The notes: generated by a model from the letters alone, not told the origin. Shown: positions 38,938 through 47,935, counted from the first letter of the stretch. The stretch: 64,000 bases of DNA from Paracoccus sp. C2R09 (GCF_018860625.1 NZ_JAHKQB010000038.1:27882-91881); one strand, 5' to 3'. Program-made: numbers and translations.

Positions 38938-39348
38938 TCAGCCAGGAAGCCCGTCGATCCTCTCGATGGAAGCCAGGTCGTTGTCCCACTTCGCGCGACT
39001 GGAGCAGCAGATATGCGCGTTCGGTTGCATGCAGAACTGGCCGTCAAGGGATCCTGCTGGCACCACAACCAAACCAGTTTCCGGCTCAGAAATAGGCAGT
39101 GCGGATCCGCATCCGGAGCAAAAGTTTTTAATGTGTCGTGACCCAGGGAGACGAAACGTTTTGATGTTTGATTCGCCTGAAATCCAGTTGAGTTTGGCTG
39201 TGAACGAAAAAAGGTTTGCAGAATGGGCAGAACCGCTTCCCTTGCGGCAACGGGAACAGTGGCAAAGGAAAAAACTCTCGAATTCTCCACATATGCAGAA
39301 TTTCACTGCGCCACAAAGGCATTGTCCCGTAGTCAGATCGTTGTCCAT
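38938..39348 (-). CDS. GFA/CENP-V family zinc-binding protein
   Basis: Protein of 136 residues of the glutathione-dependent-formaldehyde-activating-like family. Zinc cysteines are present in order: GQCLCGAVKF near 8-17, CHCSRCRKGSGSAH near 32-45 and FCSGCGSALP near 80-89. Members bind zinc; catalysis on S-hydroxymethyl-glutathione is established for few. The ATG at 39348 is taken from the position of the first cysteine motif. No partner gene nearby; the 288 bases between it and the hydrolase remnant show no further gene. Confidence 0.82.
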   Translation of the reverse strand: MDNDLTTGQCLCGAVKFCICGEFESFFLCHCSRCRKGSGSAHSANLFSFTAKLNWISGESNIKTFRLPGSRHIKNFCSGCGSALPISEPETGLVVVPAGSLDGQFCMQPNAHICCSSRAKWDNDLASIERIDGLPG

Positions 39349-39636
39349 TAAAATCCTCGCGACCGGCGCCGCCCTGCTGCCAGTCGAACGCACTTCTATG
39401 TGCCCTTGTATCCGCCTGTTGGATCCCGGTCAAAAGAGGCCGAAAAGCGTCAGCCTCGGTGTCGCACAACATCAGAGAACTAAGGGTGCCTTCCATCGGT
39501 CAAGGTCCTTAGCGGCCGTTGGTCGGCGGGTTCATCGGTGCAGAGCGGCTTCACGAAGCGGACGTTCGTGCAGCGCGCAGCATCTCCATCGCCCTCGTGA
39601 CCGCTGTGCGCGCCAATCTGCCCCTGAAAGTCACGT

Positions 39637-40576
39637 CTATTTTGATGTGATTTCCGCAATTGATGCCGCGTTTTCTTCGAGTGCAAACGTGCTTCGTGTC
39701 CAAGCGGCGGGCTCTATCGCAAAGGTGCTCCTCAGCCAGGCCAGCGTCAGTCGGCGTGTGACCTCCAGCGCGTCTGGGTCTTCTGCTTCGGTTTCGCGCG
39801 CGTCCCACCCTGCGATGCCGCCCAAGCCATGGCCGACACCGTTGATCGTCAGCAGAGCCTCGGCCCCGGGGGCCTCATGGAACGGATCAGCATACCAGCC
39901 GGGGCCACGGGGCGTAAAAATGCGGGTCGTCGTCGCCACCGCGAACCACGAACGTTGGGGCTTTGATACCGCTGAAATCCACATCGAAGAACGGAAAGCG
40001 CACGGCATTTTCGGGAGTCAGGTCCGCACCACCGCGGCCCGGAGAGGCCAGAAGGATGCCGGCACGGACGCGCGGGTCGAGAAAGTCCTCATCAGGCAGG
40101 CGCGCGCCAAGCAGCAGGCTGCAAGTGTGCCCGCCAAGGGAATGCCCAGCCACCGCAATCCGATCATGGTCCAGCCGCCCGGCCGCGGCGGGAGCTTGTC
40201 TTTCGACCTCGGTCAACTGGTCGAGGATGGCGCGCATTTCCGCCACCCTCTCGCGCCAGAAGAAGGGCCCACTGGGCAAATCCGGGTCAAGCCCGCCGAC
40301 CCGCGAGCTGGCGTGGGTCGGTTGGATGACGGCCAGCCCCCGTTCCGCCCAGAACTGCGCGAGAGGGGCATAGCCGTCCTTGGACGGGATGTAGTTCGAG
40401 GGACCAAAGCCATGCGACAGGATCACGATGGGCAGGTCCCTCCCGGCAGCAGGAATCGTCAGGCGCATCTCAAGCGGCTGGCGACCGGGCATCGGCAGTT
40501 GGATCGGCGTATAGGCGACGGTGATCTCAGGCTCTGGTGTCGGCAAGGCGCGGGAGAGAGTGATCAGTCTGTTCAT
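39637..40576 (-). pseudogene. Alpha/beta-hydrolase (PAF-acetylhydrolase/chlorophyllase-like), split by a one-base frameshift
   Basis: Two frames together give one hydrolase of about 312 residues. The first frame (40576 to 39887) holds the oxyanion segment LSHGFGPSNY and the nucleophile elbow GHSLGGH and then stops early after GGDDDPHF. The second frame, ending at 39637, continues with the strand TPRGPGWYADPF and the catalytic-His segment INGVGHGLGG. Removing one base from the A5 run at 39916-39920 joins them exactly. It is either a real pseudogene or a homopolymer sequencing error. Followed upstream by the SDR gene in the same direction, 39 bases away. Confidence 0.78.
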
Positions 40577-40615
40577 GGGTGTTTCCGTTCGAGAGGGATA
40601 TCAGCATCGGACGCA

Positions 40616-41374
40616 TCACGCCGTGGCGACGCCGGCTTCGCGGAACCAGGTCTGTGCGTCCGCGCCTGCAGGCAGCCTCATGAGCGCGGTCTCATCCGTG
40701 ACAGCACGCCAGACAGCCTGAGCGACATCGTGCGCCTCGGTCTGCTCGGTCGCGGACTGAAGGCTCTGAAAATAGGCTTGCACGAAGGGGCCGTAAGCCT
40801 CGGGCACATCCATGCCCATTCGCGCCACCGCATTGCGTCCGAAGGACGTCGAAGGTGCGCTGCCGGGCAGGACCAGCCGGGCACGTATGCCGAATTCAGC
40901 AGCCTCGAGCGCGAAGCTTTCGGTAAAGGCATTCAGCGCGGCCTTACTGGCGCTGTAGATCGACAGGGCAGGCAACGGGCGCAGCGTCACGCTGGAACTG
41001 ACGTTGACGATGACGCCACTTCGGCGCGCGCGCATGGCGGGCATCACGGCGCGGGTCATGGCCATGGCGCCCAGCACGTTGGTCTCGAACAGCTCACGGG
41101 CTCGAGCAATGTCAGCACCTTCGAGCACATTGAGCATGCCGACACCGACGTTGTTCACCAGCGCATCGATCTGGCCCGCGTCGGCAATCGCAGCCGATAT
41201 GCTTTCGGGGTCGGTGACGTCCAAGGCCAGCACCTGCAGGCGGTCGGACTCCGGCAGCCCTTCAACGGAGGGACTGCGCATCGTGGCGATGACCTCCCAG
41301 CCCTGATCGAGGAACTGCGAGGCGATGGCCTGACCGAAACCGGAGGAACAACCGGTGATGAGGATACGGGGCAT
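40616..41374 (-). CDS. Short-chain dehydrogenase/reductase
   Basis: Classical SDR of 252 residues: cofactor loop TGCSSGFGQAIA at about 7-18, NNVGVG near 80, catalytic Ser in VSSSVTLRPLP, YSASKAALNAF giving Tyr and Lys near 145-149. An arginine soon after the first strand (TMRSP) suggests NADPH. ATG at 41374 follows AAGGAGAC, a strong site; the longer frame is not supported. Divergent from an AraC regulator across 96 bases, the arrangement of a regulator and its target. Confidence 0.9.
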   Translation of the reverse strand: MPRILITGCSSGFGQAIASQFLDQGWEVIATMRSPSVEGLPESDRLQVLALDVTDPESISAAIADAGQIDALVNNVGVGMLNVLEGADIARARELFETNVLGAMAMTRAVMPAMRARRSGVIVNVSSSVTLRPLPALSIYSASKAALNAFTESFALEAAEFGIRARLVLPGSAPSTSFGRNAVARMGMDVPEAYGPFVQAYFQSLQSATEQTEAHDVAQAVWRAVTDETALMRLPAGADAQTWFREAGVATA

Positions 41375-41470
41375 TTGAAGTCTCCTTGTCTGTGTGACCG
41401 AGAGATAGACGGCAGAGTTCGGCCTCGATATACAGAGACGTCCGAAATCATTCATAGATCGTCTGAACGG

Positions 41471-42382
41471 ATGCTCGACAGCCCCTTAGATCCTCTTTCC
41501 AGTGTCGTCACCCTGCTTAAGCCTGCGGTCTCCGTCTCCAAGATGGTCGAAGCTGGTGGCCAGTGGCTGGTGCAGCGTCACGACATGGTCGCCCCTTTCT
41601 ACTGCGCGATGGTCGAAGGGCAGTGCCGGCTGCACGTCATCGGGCGCGATCCGGTCACGCTGAGGGCTGGTGACTTCGTGCTGATCCCTCACCTGCAGGG
41701 CTTTACCATGTCCAGCGAAGTGCCCCCGCCGCCCCACGTGCCCCGCTTGCCGCTTGAAACCGGTCCCGGACAGTTCCGGCTTGGCGCGGCTGAGGCCCCG
41801 GTCGATATGCGCGCCCTCGTCGGGCATTGCAGCTTTGACACGCCGGCCAAGAGCCTTCTCGTGTCACTGCTACCGGAGATGATCCATGTCTCAGATCAGA
41901 ACCGCCTTACGGCTCTGGTGCCGGTAATCCACGAGGAAACCCGCGCCGACCGTCCGGGGCGCGGATTGATCCTCGAGCGATTGCTGGAGGTCCTTCTGAT
42001 CGAAGCGCTGCGCTCTGATCAGGCGACGACCCTGCCGCCCGGGCTACTGCGCGGACTGTCGGATCCGCAGCTCTCGGGTGCATTGCAACGCATCCACGCC
42101 GAGCCGGGTAGCCCTCTTTCCGTCTCAGAACTGGCGAAGGCTGCCGGCATGTCGCGCTCTGGCTTTTTCGAGCGGTTCCGCAGGCAAGTTGGCCGCGCGC
42201 CACTGCAATACGCCATCGAATGGCGCATGGCCCTGGCCAAGACCTTGCTGCGGCAGGGCGGGCTGACCATTTCCGAGATCGCCCTGAAGGTCGGATACGG
42301 GTCCGCCAGCGCCTTCGGACTCGCCTTTGTCCGTCACGAGGGACTGTCGCCCGGCGCGTTTGCGAACAAGATCCGTGGTTAG
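41471..42382 (+). CDS. AraC-family transcriptional regulator with cupin-type sensor domain
   Basis: Regulator of 303 residues. The N-terminal half (about 1-190) is a cupin-like ligand domain (MVEGQCRLHVIGRDPVTLRAGDFVLIPH), and the C-terminal double helix-turn-helix contains LSVSELAKAAGMSRSGFFERFRRQVGRAPLQY and ISEIALKVGYGSASAFGLAFVRHEG. The ATG at 41471 is chosen from family length; the same frame is open for 2.6 kb upstream, which is antisense to other genes and meaningless. Likely controls the divergent SDR-hydrolase pair. Confidence 0.88.
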   Translation: MLDSPLDPLSSVVTLLKPAVSVSKMVEAGGQWLVQRHDMVAPFYCAMVEGQCRLHVIGRDPVTLRAGDFVLIPHLQGFTMSSEVPPPPHVPRLPLETGPGQFRLGAAEAPVDMRALVGHCSFDTPAKSLLVSLLPEMIHVSDQNRLTALVPVIHEETRADRPGRGLILERLLEVLLIEALRSDQATTLPPGLLRGLSDPQLSGALQRIHAEPGSPLSVSELAKAAGMSRSGFFERFRRQVGRAPLQYAIEWRMALAKTLLRQGGLTISEIALKVGYGSASAFGLAFVRHEGLSPGAFANKIRG

Positions 42383-42670
42383 AACCAGATAGCGACCTCG
42401 CTGCGCGTCAAGAAGCCTTTGGCAAGGTCGAATTGGCACTCTAAACGAACCCGCCGCTCTGCCGGCCTTGCTGACAGTCGCTCACGGCCCAAAGCGGACG
42501 GTCGAGGCAGTCGCGGCGGCGCCGTGCAGCTTCCCGAGAGCAAACACTCATACTTGGCGCAGCGAAATCGGCAGGTCACAGTCTGCTGCGCGGGACATTG
42601 CAGTCATTGATAGTTGTGGTTTGGAGCATTGTTGAAATCCAAATTTGGGAGACTGATTGTCACACCATGA

Positions 42671-44062
42671 TCAAGTGGCTGGGAGTGACAGCGCCTCAAG
42701 TTCGTCACACTCTGGCCTTTTAGCGTAAAAAATTAAAGCGCCTAGTAGACACCATTTTGCAACCAATTCCGCTTCTTTCCTTAGCTGACTCCAATCCCTG
42801 TTTGTCCGGTCGGAGGTGCCGTGGATAAGGCGACTTCGCCCCTGGTCATAAATATCCTTCAGCAATTTATGGATCTCCGGCCCGTCAAGCCAAAGAGCAT
42901 CCGTTGGCTTCTTTCCCAACGTTTGACAGACTAAATCTGTTATTCCTCGTAGTTTGCCTCGAGGAGAAAGCGCGTCGAGCGCGGCAGAGAAGAAGACAAT
43001 TGCAGCGCGATCATCGTTATCAATGCATCCGCGTCGAAACCAGATCAGAGAAGTCCGTATTGCATGAGATATTCGGGGTCTGGACGCGCGATCATCAGAC
43101 ATGACACCATATGAAAGGGCCTCTCCGGCGACGTTCAGTTCCGGTTGTTGGCGCTGAAGAAATTTTGAGAACTCCTCGCTATCCAGGCTAGAAGGAGGAT
43201 AGTGGCTGCGAGAACTCCCAGCCAAAATTTTTTGGTCGCGAGCAAAGGACATGACTTTCTTCAGATACGGTGAAGTATCATAGGCAAGAAAAGATGATCG
43301 GTGGAACACAGATGCCGACGGCTCGAAGAGCGACAAAACGGTAATTGCCAAATTGGCTGTTTCGGCGGCCCTCTTCTCGCTGGTCCCTAATCCGAGTGAC
43401 TGAGTTGTCACGCTGCAAACGTTGCGGGAGGGGCCCAGGACTAGTTCGAAAAGGTCCCTCTCGTAGAAGGCATTTACGCCCCCCAGAACATCTAGCTCTT
43501 CTCCCTTTAGTCGCTGACGCGCCCGGTTTGCTGTTTTCACATCAATTAGTTTATTCTGCTCAGATAAAGTGATCCAGCTTTGTCGACTGGAGAACGAGAC
43601 TGGCCCAATTGAAAACGGCTCAAACTTGCCCTCCTCGAACATGCTGCAACTGAACGCATACACTCGGACTCGTGCTTTAAAGTGGCTCAACACGCGGGCG
43701 ATAACCGCTTCTTTCAGGTCACTGGCTAATGCTTCTTTGTTCTTTGTCAAGTCCAATTGCATTAGTGGGTCGCCAAATGCCGCCCGGACAACCTTCCAGT
43801 ATTCCTCCTCAGAATGCGTTTCGGTATGCCCTGAGTTTTCGTATAAAATACTAGAAACTTTTTCTATTAGATTGTCGATTCGTTCGGTGACTTGGAGTGA
43901 GCCCCCAGACGAAGTTCCAATTAGCCGTGGAAGCGATTGGCCGAAAAGCTCTTGGTAACTAGCCATCGGACTCGCACAATTATTCGACGCAGTAACAATC
44001 CGATACATTTCATTAACAATTTCAACATACATGGAGTAATTTTTTTTTGCGTCTGCCGTCAT
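42671..44062 (-). CDS. Large uncharacterised protein with C-terminal Apea-like HEPN domain
   Basis: 463 residues. The last 110 or so residues form a helical HEPN-like domain; the R-x4-H motif is present as RSRLIH (Arg409, His414), followed by a long helix ending WCLLGALIFY. HEPN proteins with this motif are often metal-independent RNases in toxin, abortive-infection or RNA-based defence systems. The N-terminal 350 residues are not recognised; the segment at 320-345 (IRTSLIWFRRGC...FFSAALDAL) is the usual lead-in of Apea-type HEPN families. AAGGAG precedes the ATG. Base composition is clearly more AT-rich than the neighbours, suggesting acquisition. Second gene of a two-gene unit. A defence role is inference. 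Confidence 0.7.
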   Translation of the reverse strand: MTADAKKNYSMYVEIVNEMYRIVTASNNCASPMASYQELFGQSLPRLIGTSSGGSLQVTERIDNLIEKVSSILYENSGHTETHSEEEYWKVVRAAFGDPLMQLDLTKNKEALASDLKEAVIARVLSHFKARVRVYAFSCSMFEEGKFEPFSIGPVSFSSRQSWITLSEQNKLIDVKTANRARQRLKGEELDVLGGVNAFYERDLFELVLGPSRNVCSVTTQSLGLGTSEKRAAETANLAITVLSLFEPSASVFHRSSFLAYDTSPYLKKVMSFARDQKILAGSSRSHYPPSSLDSEEFSKFLQRQQPELNVAGEALSYGVMSDDRASRPRISHAIRTSLIWFRRGCIDNDDRAAIVFFSAALDALSPRGKLRGITDLVCQTLGKKPTDALWLDGPEIHKLLKDIYDQGRSRLIHGTSDRTNRDWSQLRKEAELVAKWCLLGALIFYAKRPECDELEALSLPAT

Positions 44063-44109
44063 AATTAGCTCCTTGCTCCACCTAGAGAAGTTTATTTCGA
44101 TGCTTACAT

Positions 44110-44787
44110 CTACTCGCTGCGAAGGAGGCGTTGCGGATTTTGAGGAGGGCGCTCACCCAAAACTTCTGTGGGACCGTTTACCTGATATGCTTCGTTCTGA
44201 TCATCGTTCTCACTCACATGTTCTCGATCGGTCTGAGAGGGTAACTTGGCGGCGCGAATAGCGGTTGCGACCTGCTCGACGACGAATGGCGCGTCCGTGA
44301 GAATTTCTTGAAAGCCATTTTTCAAATCCGGATAATTCGCCACGAAAGCTCCAAGGGCTACAATTCCGGCATACATATCCCCCCGGATTGATCCTTCTTC
44401 GACCTGTCCAAGTTGGAAAAAAGCTCCTAGGCCGCGCTGTCCGTTTCGCCAACCGCATTGGGCGATATGGCGGGAAATTGAGTAAAGAAACCGATTTGCA
44501 TCAATTTCTTGAAGTTTTAGCGATGTTTCGAACGAAAACTGCAGTTTAAATTGCGAAACCTCGCTCGCATAACTAAGATATTGTTCATGCAAGTCTGAAA
44601 GCTGTTCATCAAGAAGCCATTTTTTACCATCATGATTTACAAACTTTCCACGTTTTAATGTGTTTCCAAATGGGTTTGGAGAATTCGGCAAATATGATAG
44701 GTGAGAGATTTTATTGATTGGTGGGGCTTCGACCTCTACAACTTCCAATTTATTTAGATAAATCTTATAGTTTTTATTGGAAGCCAT
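44110..44787 (-). CDS. Uncharacterised protein, first gene of the HEPN module
   Basis: 225 residues, not recognised. Visible: a polar N-terminus rich in Lys/Asn, a mixed charged-helical middle (LHEQYLSYASEVSQFKLQF..), the segment QCGWRNGQRGLGAFFQLGQV, and a hydrophilic, probably disordered C-terminus from about residue 185. There is no nucleotidyltransferase (MNT) G-S-x10-D-x-D motif, so this is not a standard HEPN-MNT pair. It is 47 bases upstream of the HEPN gene and shares its low GC. The region before its start carries a promoter-like sequence and two palindromes. Confidence 0.6.
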   Translation of the reverse strand: MASNKNYKIYLNKLEVVEVEAPPINKISHLSYLPNSPNPFGNTLKRGKFVNHDGKKWLLDEQLSDLHEQYLSYASEVSQFKLQFSFETSLKLQEIDANRFLYSISRHIAQCGWRNGQRGLGAFFQLGQVEEGSIRGDMYAGIVALGAFVANYPDLKNGFQEILTDAPFVVEQVATAIRAAKLPSQTDREHVSENDDQNEAYQVNGPTEVLGERPPQNPQRLLRSE

Positions 44788-44823
44788 TAGTGGAGCCCTA
44801 TTCGGTTTCTTAACGATTTAGCC

Positions 44824-44845
44824 GCTTGCCTGATCTCAGGCATGC
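44824..44845. promoter_or_regulatory. Perfect palindrome TGCCTGATCTCAGGCA in the leader of the HEPN module
   Basis: A 16-base perfect inverted repeat at 44827-44842, extended by two further pairs after one mismatch on each side. It lies about 40-60 bases upstream of the first start codon, within the expected leader. It could be an operator or an RNA hairpin. Confidence 0.5.
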
Positions 44846-44892
44846 GTGTCTGCAAGGGCGGGATCAAGTGCCGCAAAGACCCTGCTGTATGC

Positions 44893-44912
44893 ACTTGGTG
44901 TTAACGCCAAGT
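44893..44912. promoter_or_regulatory. Near-perfect 20-base palindrome centred on GTTAAC, candidate operator
   Basis: ACTTGG-T-GTTAAC-G-CCAAGT: nine of ten base pairs match. It lies directly downstream of the proposed -10 element of the HEPN module, where a bound repressor would block transcription start. No second site of this sequence was noticed in the window. Confidence 0.5.
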
Positions 44913-44913
44913 A

Positions 44914-44941
44914 GTTATATAATTATGTCGTGTCGCTTTAA
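44914..44941 (-). promoter_or_regulatory. Candidate sigma-70-type promoter of the HEPN module
   Basis: Reading leftward: -35 TTAAAG at 44941-44936, a 16-base spacer and -10 TATAAC at 44919-44914, in an AT-rich stretch. The predicted start falls inside the palindrome at 44893-44912. Confidence 0.35.
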
Positions 44942-44945
44942 GGCC

Positions 44946-45769
44946 ACGTCCGACAAGCTAGTGTAAATTTCGGGTTGGTGATCTGCGATTATCGGCAGGC
45001 AACCAGTGTTTCGATACTCTAAAGCGGGTCAATTGGGCAATGTCGATCTGGCTAAATCCTTCTACAGCGACGGACTGGGACTGCATCGCCATCGACGGAC
45101 GGCAGCTTCCCCCCTAATGTCGCAGCCGTCAAGTTGCAGCACTGACCGTCTGCTTTCCGCCCTCATTCACCCATGTCCTCAGGTGCTCTGCATTCTCTAC
45201 CGCCCCAGAGCCCTCTCGCTACATCGACAGCCCCTCCCGATAGTCTTGCTCGATCTCGGGTCCGCCGCGAGTTTCGGCGGCGTTCCAGGAGCTGATGACA
45301 AACCCGACGAAGCGCCGGAGGAGCGACAGTCTCGGCGTCCTCGGTGCATCCGCTGCGAATGCCCTTCGAAGATGGCTGCTGAGTACACGGGCCTGTGATC
45401 TTGTTGTCCGCCACGGTGACCGAGCCGTCCTCCAGGCCGGTCATGATAGTATCGAGGCTGCGAAAAGCCACTTACAGGTCCTACTCCTTCGCGTTCACGG
45501 CCTCCTCGTATGCCCGGAGGGCAGCTTCCCGAGCCTCGGTCTCGCGGCCATGGAGGCCCCCCCGGTCCTGCATTGCCCTGTCCGCGGCAACCAGCTTCGC
45601 ATTGGCGTTCGCCAGATTCCGTTTCTGCGCCTCGAGAAAGGCCCCCATCTTCACATTACCAACCTGTGCCGCACCGGGTTACCTGGACAAGTTTGGTTGG
45701 CCCGAAAGCCGCGGCGACTTTCAGCATCTTTGACAGGTCAGGTTTAGCTTACCGGAACATATGAGCTAG
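44946..45769. other. Gap of about 820 bases without an assured gene; one possible 55-residue coiled-coil ORF at 45481-45648 (minus)
   Basis: Open frames on both strands overlap and look fortuitous. The only one with protein-like composition is a minus-strand frame from ATG 45648 to TAG 45481, Ala/Glu/Lys/Arg-rich and helical (starts MGAFLEAQKRNLANANAKLV); it follows an in-frame stop, so it may be the end of a broken gene. I see no promoter or terminator I would defend. Confidence 0.4.
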
Positions 45770-46069
45770 CTGAGCTTCCGCGATCATGGAAAAGTGTCGG
45801 CCAGCGCCGCGGTCGAAGCCGGAAATGGCGAGGCAGTCCGTGCGCTGGTGCCGTCGGGTATGGGTATCGCGCGCTTCTCCGACCTGATGGTAAACCGAGA
45901 TCTGGTTGAAGGGCGTCTCGTAGAGCTGTTTCCCGGCGAATTGGTAGCTGCCCCTCTGGACATAACGGCACTCTACCTCACCAGAACCGCCGGCCTGCGC
46001 AGGCTAGAAGCTTTCATCGATTGGCTCGCAACTATCGTTGCAGCACCGCGGACAGGCTCCTGGAGGTAG
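45770..46069 (+). pseudogene. C-terminal fragment of a LysR-family regulator
   Basis: About 99 codons after an in-frame stop at 45767-45769, with no start codon at a sensible place. The translation FRDHGK..., then NGEAVRALVPSGMGIARFSD and the segment up to LEAFIDWLA match the last third of LysR substrate-binding domains. The DNA-binding domain is missing. A decayed gene. Confidence 0.7.
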
Positions 46070-46071
46070 CG

Positions 46072-46215
46072 TTATCCTGACCATGATGAATAGCAATTCT
46101 GCTGAGGGCTTTCGTTGAGAATAATGCCCGCTTTGGAGAAAGCACGATCAGGTTCCGCATTAACTCTCCACACCCCGGCTTCTTCGAGCGAGGCTAGTTC
46201 ATCTTGAAGGTCCAT
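46072..46215 (-). CDS. Possible 47-residue ORF of unknown function
   Basis: ATG at 46215, stop at 46072, GGGG seven bases upstream. The predicted peptide begins MDLQDELASLEEAGVWRV and has protein-like composition, but its N-terminal part could equally be the start of a truncated larger gene. It converges on the LysR fragment. Confidence 0.25.
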   Translation of the reverse strand: MDLQDELASLEEAGVWRVNAEPDRAFSKAGIILNESPQQNCYSSWSG

Positions 46216-46686
46216 TATTAGCCCCAAACTTCAGCATCGTCAGCTCAAATACCAAGAACACAATCGATGTACGAGTACGTAATACTGATGACAACTCATA
46301 ATTAAAAGCTTTGAAAATCTAGAGAAGTCTTAAACTGGAACGCAGCGATTATTTTTCGTTTGATGATGAACCAGACGAACCCTCGCGCTGCAGCAATGCA
46401 GCCAAAAGAAAAAATTACCTTGATCAATCGTGATCATCCTTTTCGCATACAAAAATAATCTCAGATATTACAGAGAGACAACAGCAAATCAAATCCGAAG
46501 ATTATAGCAGCCATCCCCACGAGAAGTGATTAGCTGTTCAAAACCCCTGAAAATCAAGTGACCCACCCCCAATTACGAAGCCCCAAGTGCCAATGCCATA
46601 CACACTTAAAAAATCTTCAGTGAAAACGCGTTCACGTCGCGCATTCGGCGTCAAGAATGCCTTCCCGAAGACCCATTTTTTGTATA
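46216..46686. other. AT-rich non-coding stretch downstream of repC
   Basis: About 470 bases markedly richer in A+T than the rest of the window, with no credible gene. It contains TGATCA repeated after four bases near 46422-46437. I found no DnaA box or iteron series that I could defend. It may be a replication-related region or simply acquired DNA. Confidence 0.4.
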
Positions 46687-47886
46687 TTAGCGCATACTGG
46701 CAATATGGCGTGCATATCCGGCAGGGTTTCTGATGTCCGCACCGTTTTCGGCCATACGGCCGAGGCAGAACAGGGCCTTTACCGTCCTCTTTATGCCAAA
46801 CTGTCTACGCAGTTTTCCAATGTAATTCCTGTTCACGGACAGGTTGCGACCGTAATCGTCGATCGCATCGTTCAGCACGATCTCCCAAGCATTGCTGCCG
46901 GATCGTTCCTGGGCGACCTCCAGTGTTGCGCGGAACGTCTCCGGCGCAGCCATCAATAAGCTTAGTAATTCCTTATCCTTCATAGGTTGTTTGGATTCTG
47001 GATCTTTACGCTCGGCAATTTTGCGGTGCATGTGTGGCAAGGATGCGGGGCGAGGCGAAACGTCCCGGCGAGGGCGATGCAAGCGGCGCCGAAGCGTGGC
47101 TGTCCCGCCATCTGCGCTGGCCGCGGCGGTGACCTGCCGCTCTTCCGGAAGACCGATCATGGCCCCCAGGCGGCGCAGGATGTCTTGCGACTTTTCCAAG
47201 AGCGCAGTGATCACCGTGATGTCCGCGGCCGGATCCTTGCGGGCCGGGAGCTCGGCCAGAAGATTATGTATCATAGTTTTGATGGAGCCAGGAAGGTCGG
47301 GATGTTTTTGGAGGCTTCTCGCTCGCACACGAGCATCGAACAGCGCACGGTAGAGGGATGCCAGCTTCCGTTTGTTTTCGGTGTGCTGGAATGCAAGCGC
47401 ATAGATCTCCTCGGCACGGGCTCCGAGCGGCGCGAGGGAAATTCCGGACGCATTCTCGGGGAGCCCTCCGTCCCGTGTGCGGAACGCCCGACGCTTGCAG
47501 TTCGAGCTGTCGCGGAACGCGATCAAGCCCTTGGCGCACAGTCCGCGCTCGACGCGGGACAGGGTGTCCTCGGACCAGCCGCTATCAAAGCAGACCTCGA
47601 ATTTCGGCCAGGCTACGACGGGTTGGTTTCCCGGGGCCCAATCATTCGCCCTGGTGCGCTTGATGTAATAGCCCAGCAGCCAAAGTTCATTGCTGTTCAG
47701 CCCAAGGTCGCACCGTGCGCCATTCAGGCGATCCCATAGCTCAAGATGCGTCACTCCGGCGGGAAGACCCGCGAAGCTATCTGCGAGAGCCGCTGCGCGG
47801 ACCCTCTCGTCGTTCATTGCCCTCATGTTCCAGCTCTGGTTTAGCCCGGGAACGAACTGAGAAAGCCACTGCTCTCCTATTCGCAC
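46687..47886 (-). CDS. repC: RepC-family plasmid replication initiator
   Basis: Initiator typical of alphaproteobacterial plasmids and chromids, 399 residues (usual 390-440). N-terminal DNA-binding domain: SNELWLLGYYIKRT, then a winged-helix part SEDTLSRVERGLCAKGLIAFRDSSNCKRRAFRTRDGG and the linker SLAPLGARAEEIYALA, which mirrors the S-P-L-x-A-R-A-x-E-I motif of RepC. The C-terminal end IRNPAGYARHIASM corresponds to the common NPGGYLRGM end. Start is uncertain: GTG at 47886, or ATG at 47826 or 47817. No repA/repB partition genes precede it; the upstream DNA is non-coding with a candidate counter-transcribed RNA, followed by the conjugation operon. In repABC replicons the origin lies within repC; that is knowledge of the family. 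Confidence 0.85.
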   Translation of the reverse strand: MRIGEQWLSQFVPGLNQSWNMRAMNDERVRAAALADSFAGLPAGVTHLELWDRLNGARCDLGLNSNELWLLGYYIKRTRANDWAPGNQPVVAWPKFEVCFDSGWSEDTLSRVERGLCAKGLIAFRDSSNCKRRAFRTRDGGLPENASGISLAPLGARAEEIYALAFQHTENKRKLASLYRALFDARVRARSLQKHPDLPGSIKTMIHNLLAELPARKDPAADITVITALLEKSQDILRRLGAMIGLPEERQVTAAASADGGTATLRRRLHRPRRDVSPRPASLPHMHRKIAERKDPESKQPMKDKELLSLLMAAPETFRATLEVAQERSGSNAWEIVLNDAIDDYGRNLSVNRNYIGKLRRQFGIKRTVKALFCLGRMAENGADIRNPAGYARHIASMR

Positions 47887-47935
47887 GAATGCGTTTTTTC
47901 TTGCATGGCTGTCGGAGAACGCGTAATGCTGGAAG

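Noticed and set aside
38855..41470. A continuous open frame of over 870 codons on the plus strand joining the AraC frame
   Set aside because: It is antisense to the GFA, hydrolase and SDR genes, has no homology until the AraC start at 41471, and is explained by high GC codon bias.
42671..44787. Classic HEPN-MNT toxin-antitoxin pair
   Set aside because: The partner lacks the nucleotidyltransferase signature, so only a HEPN module with an unknown partner is claimed.
45006..45747. Open frames of 80-150 codons on both strands
   Set aside because: Rearrangement debris at best; only the Ala/Glu-rich 45481-45648 frame has protein-like composition.
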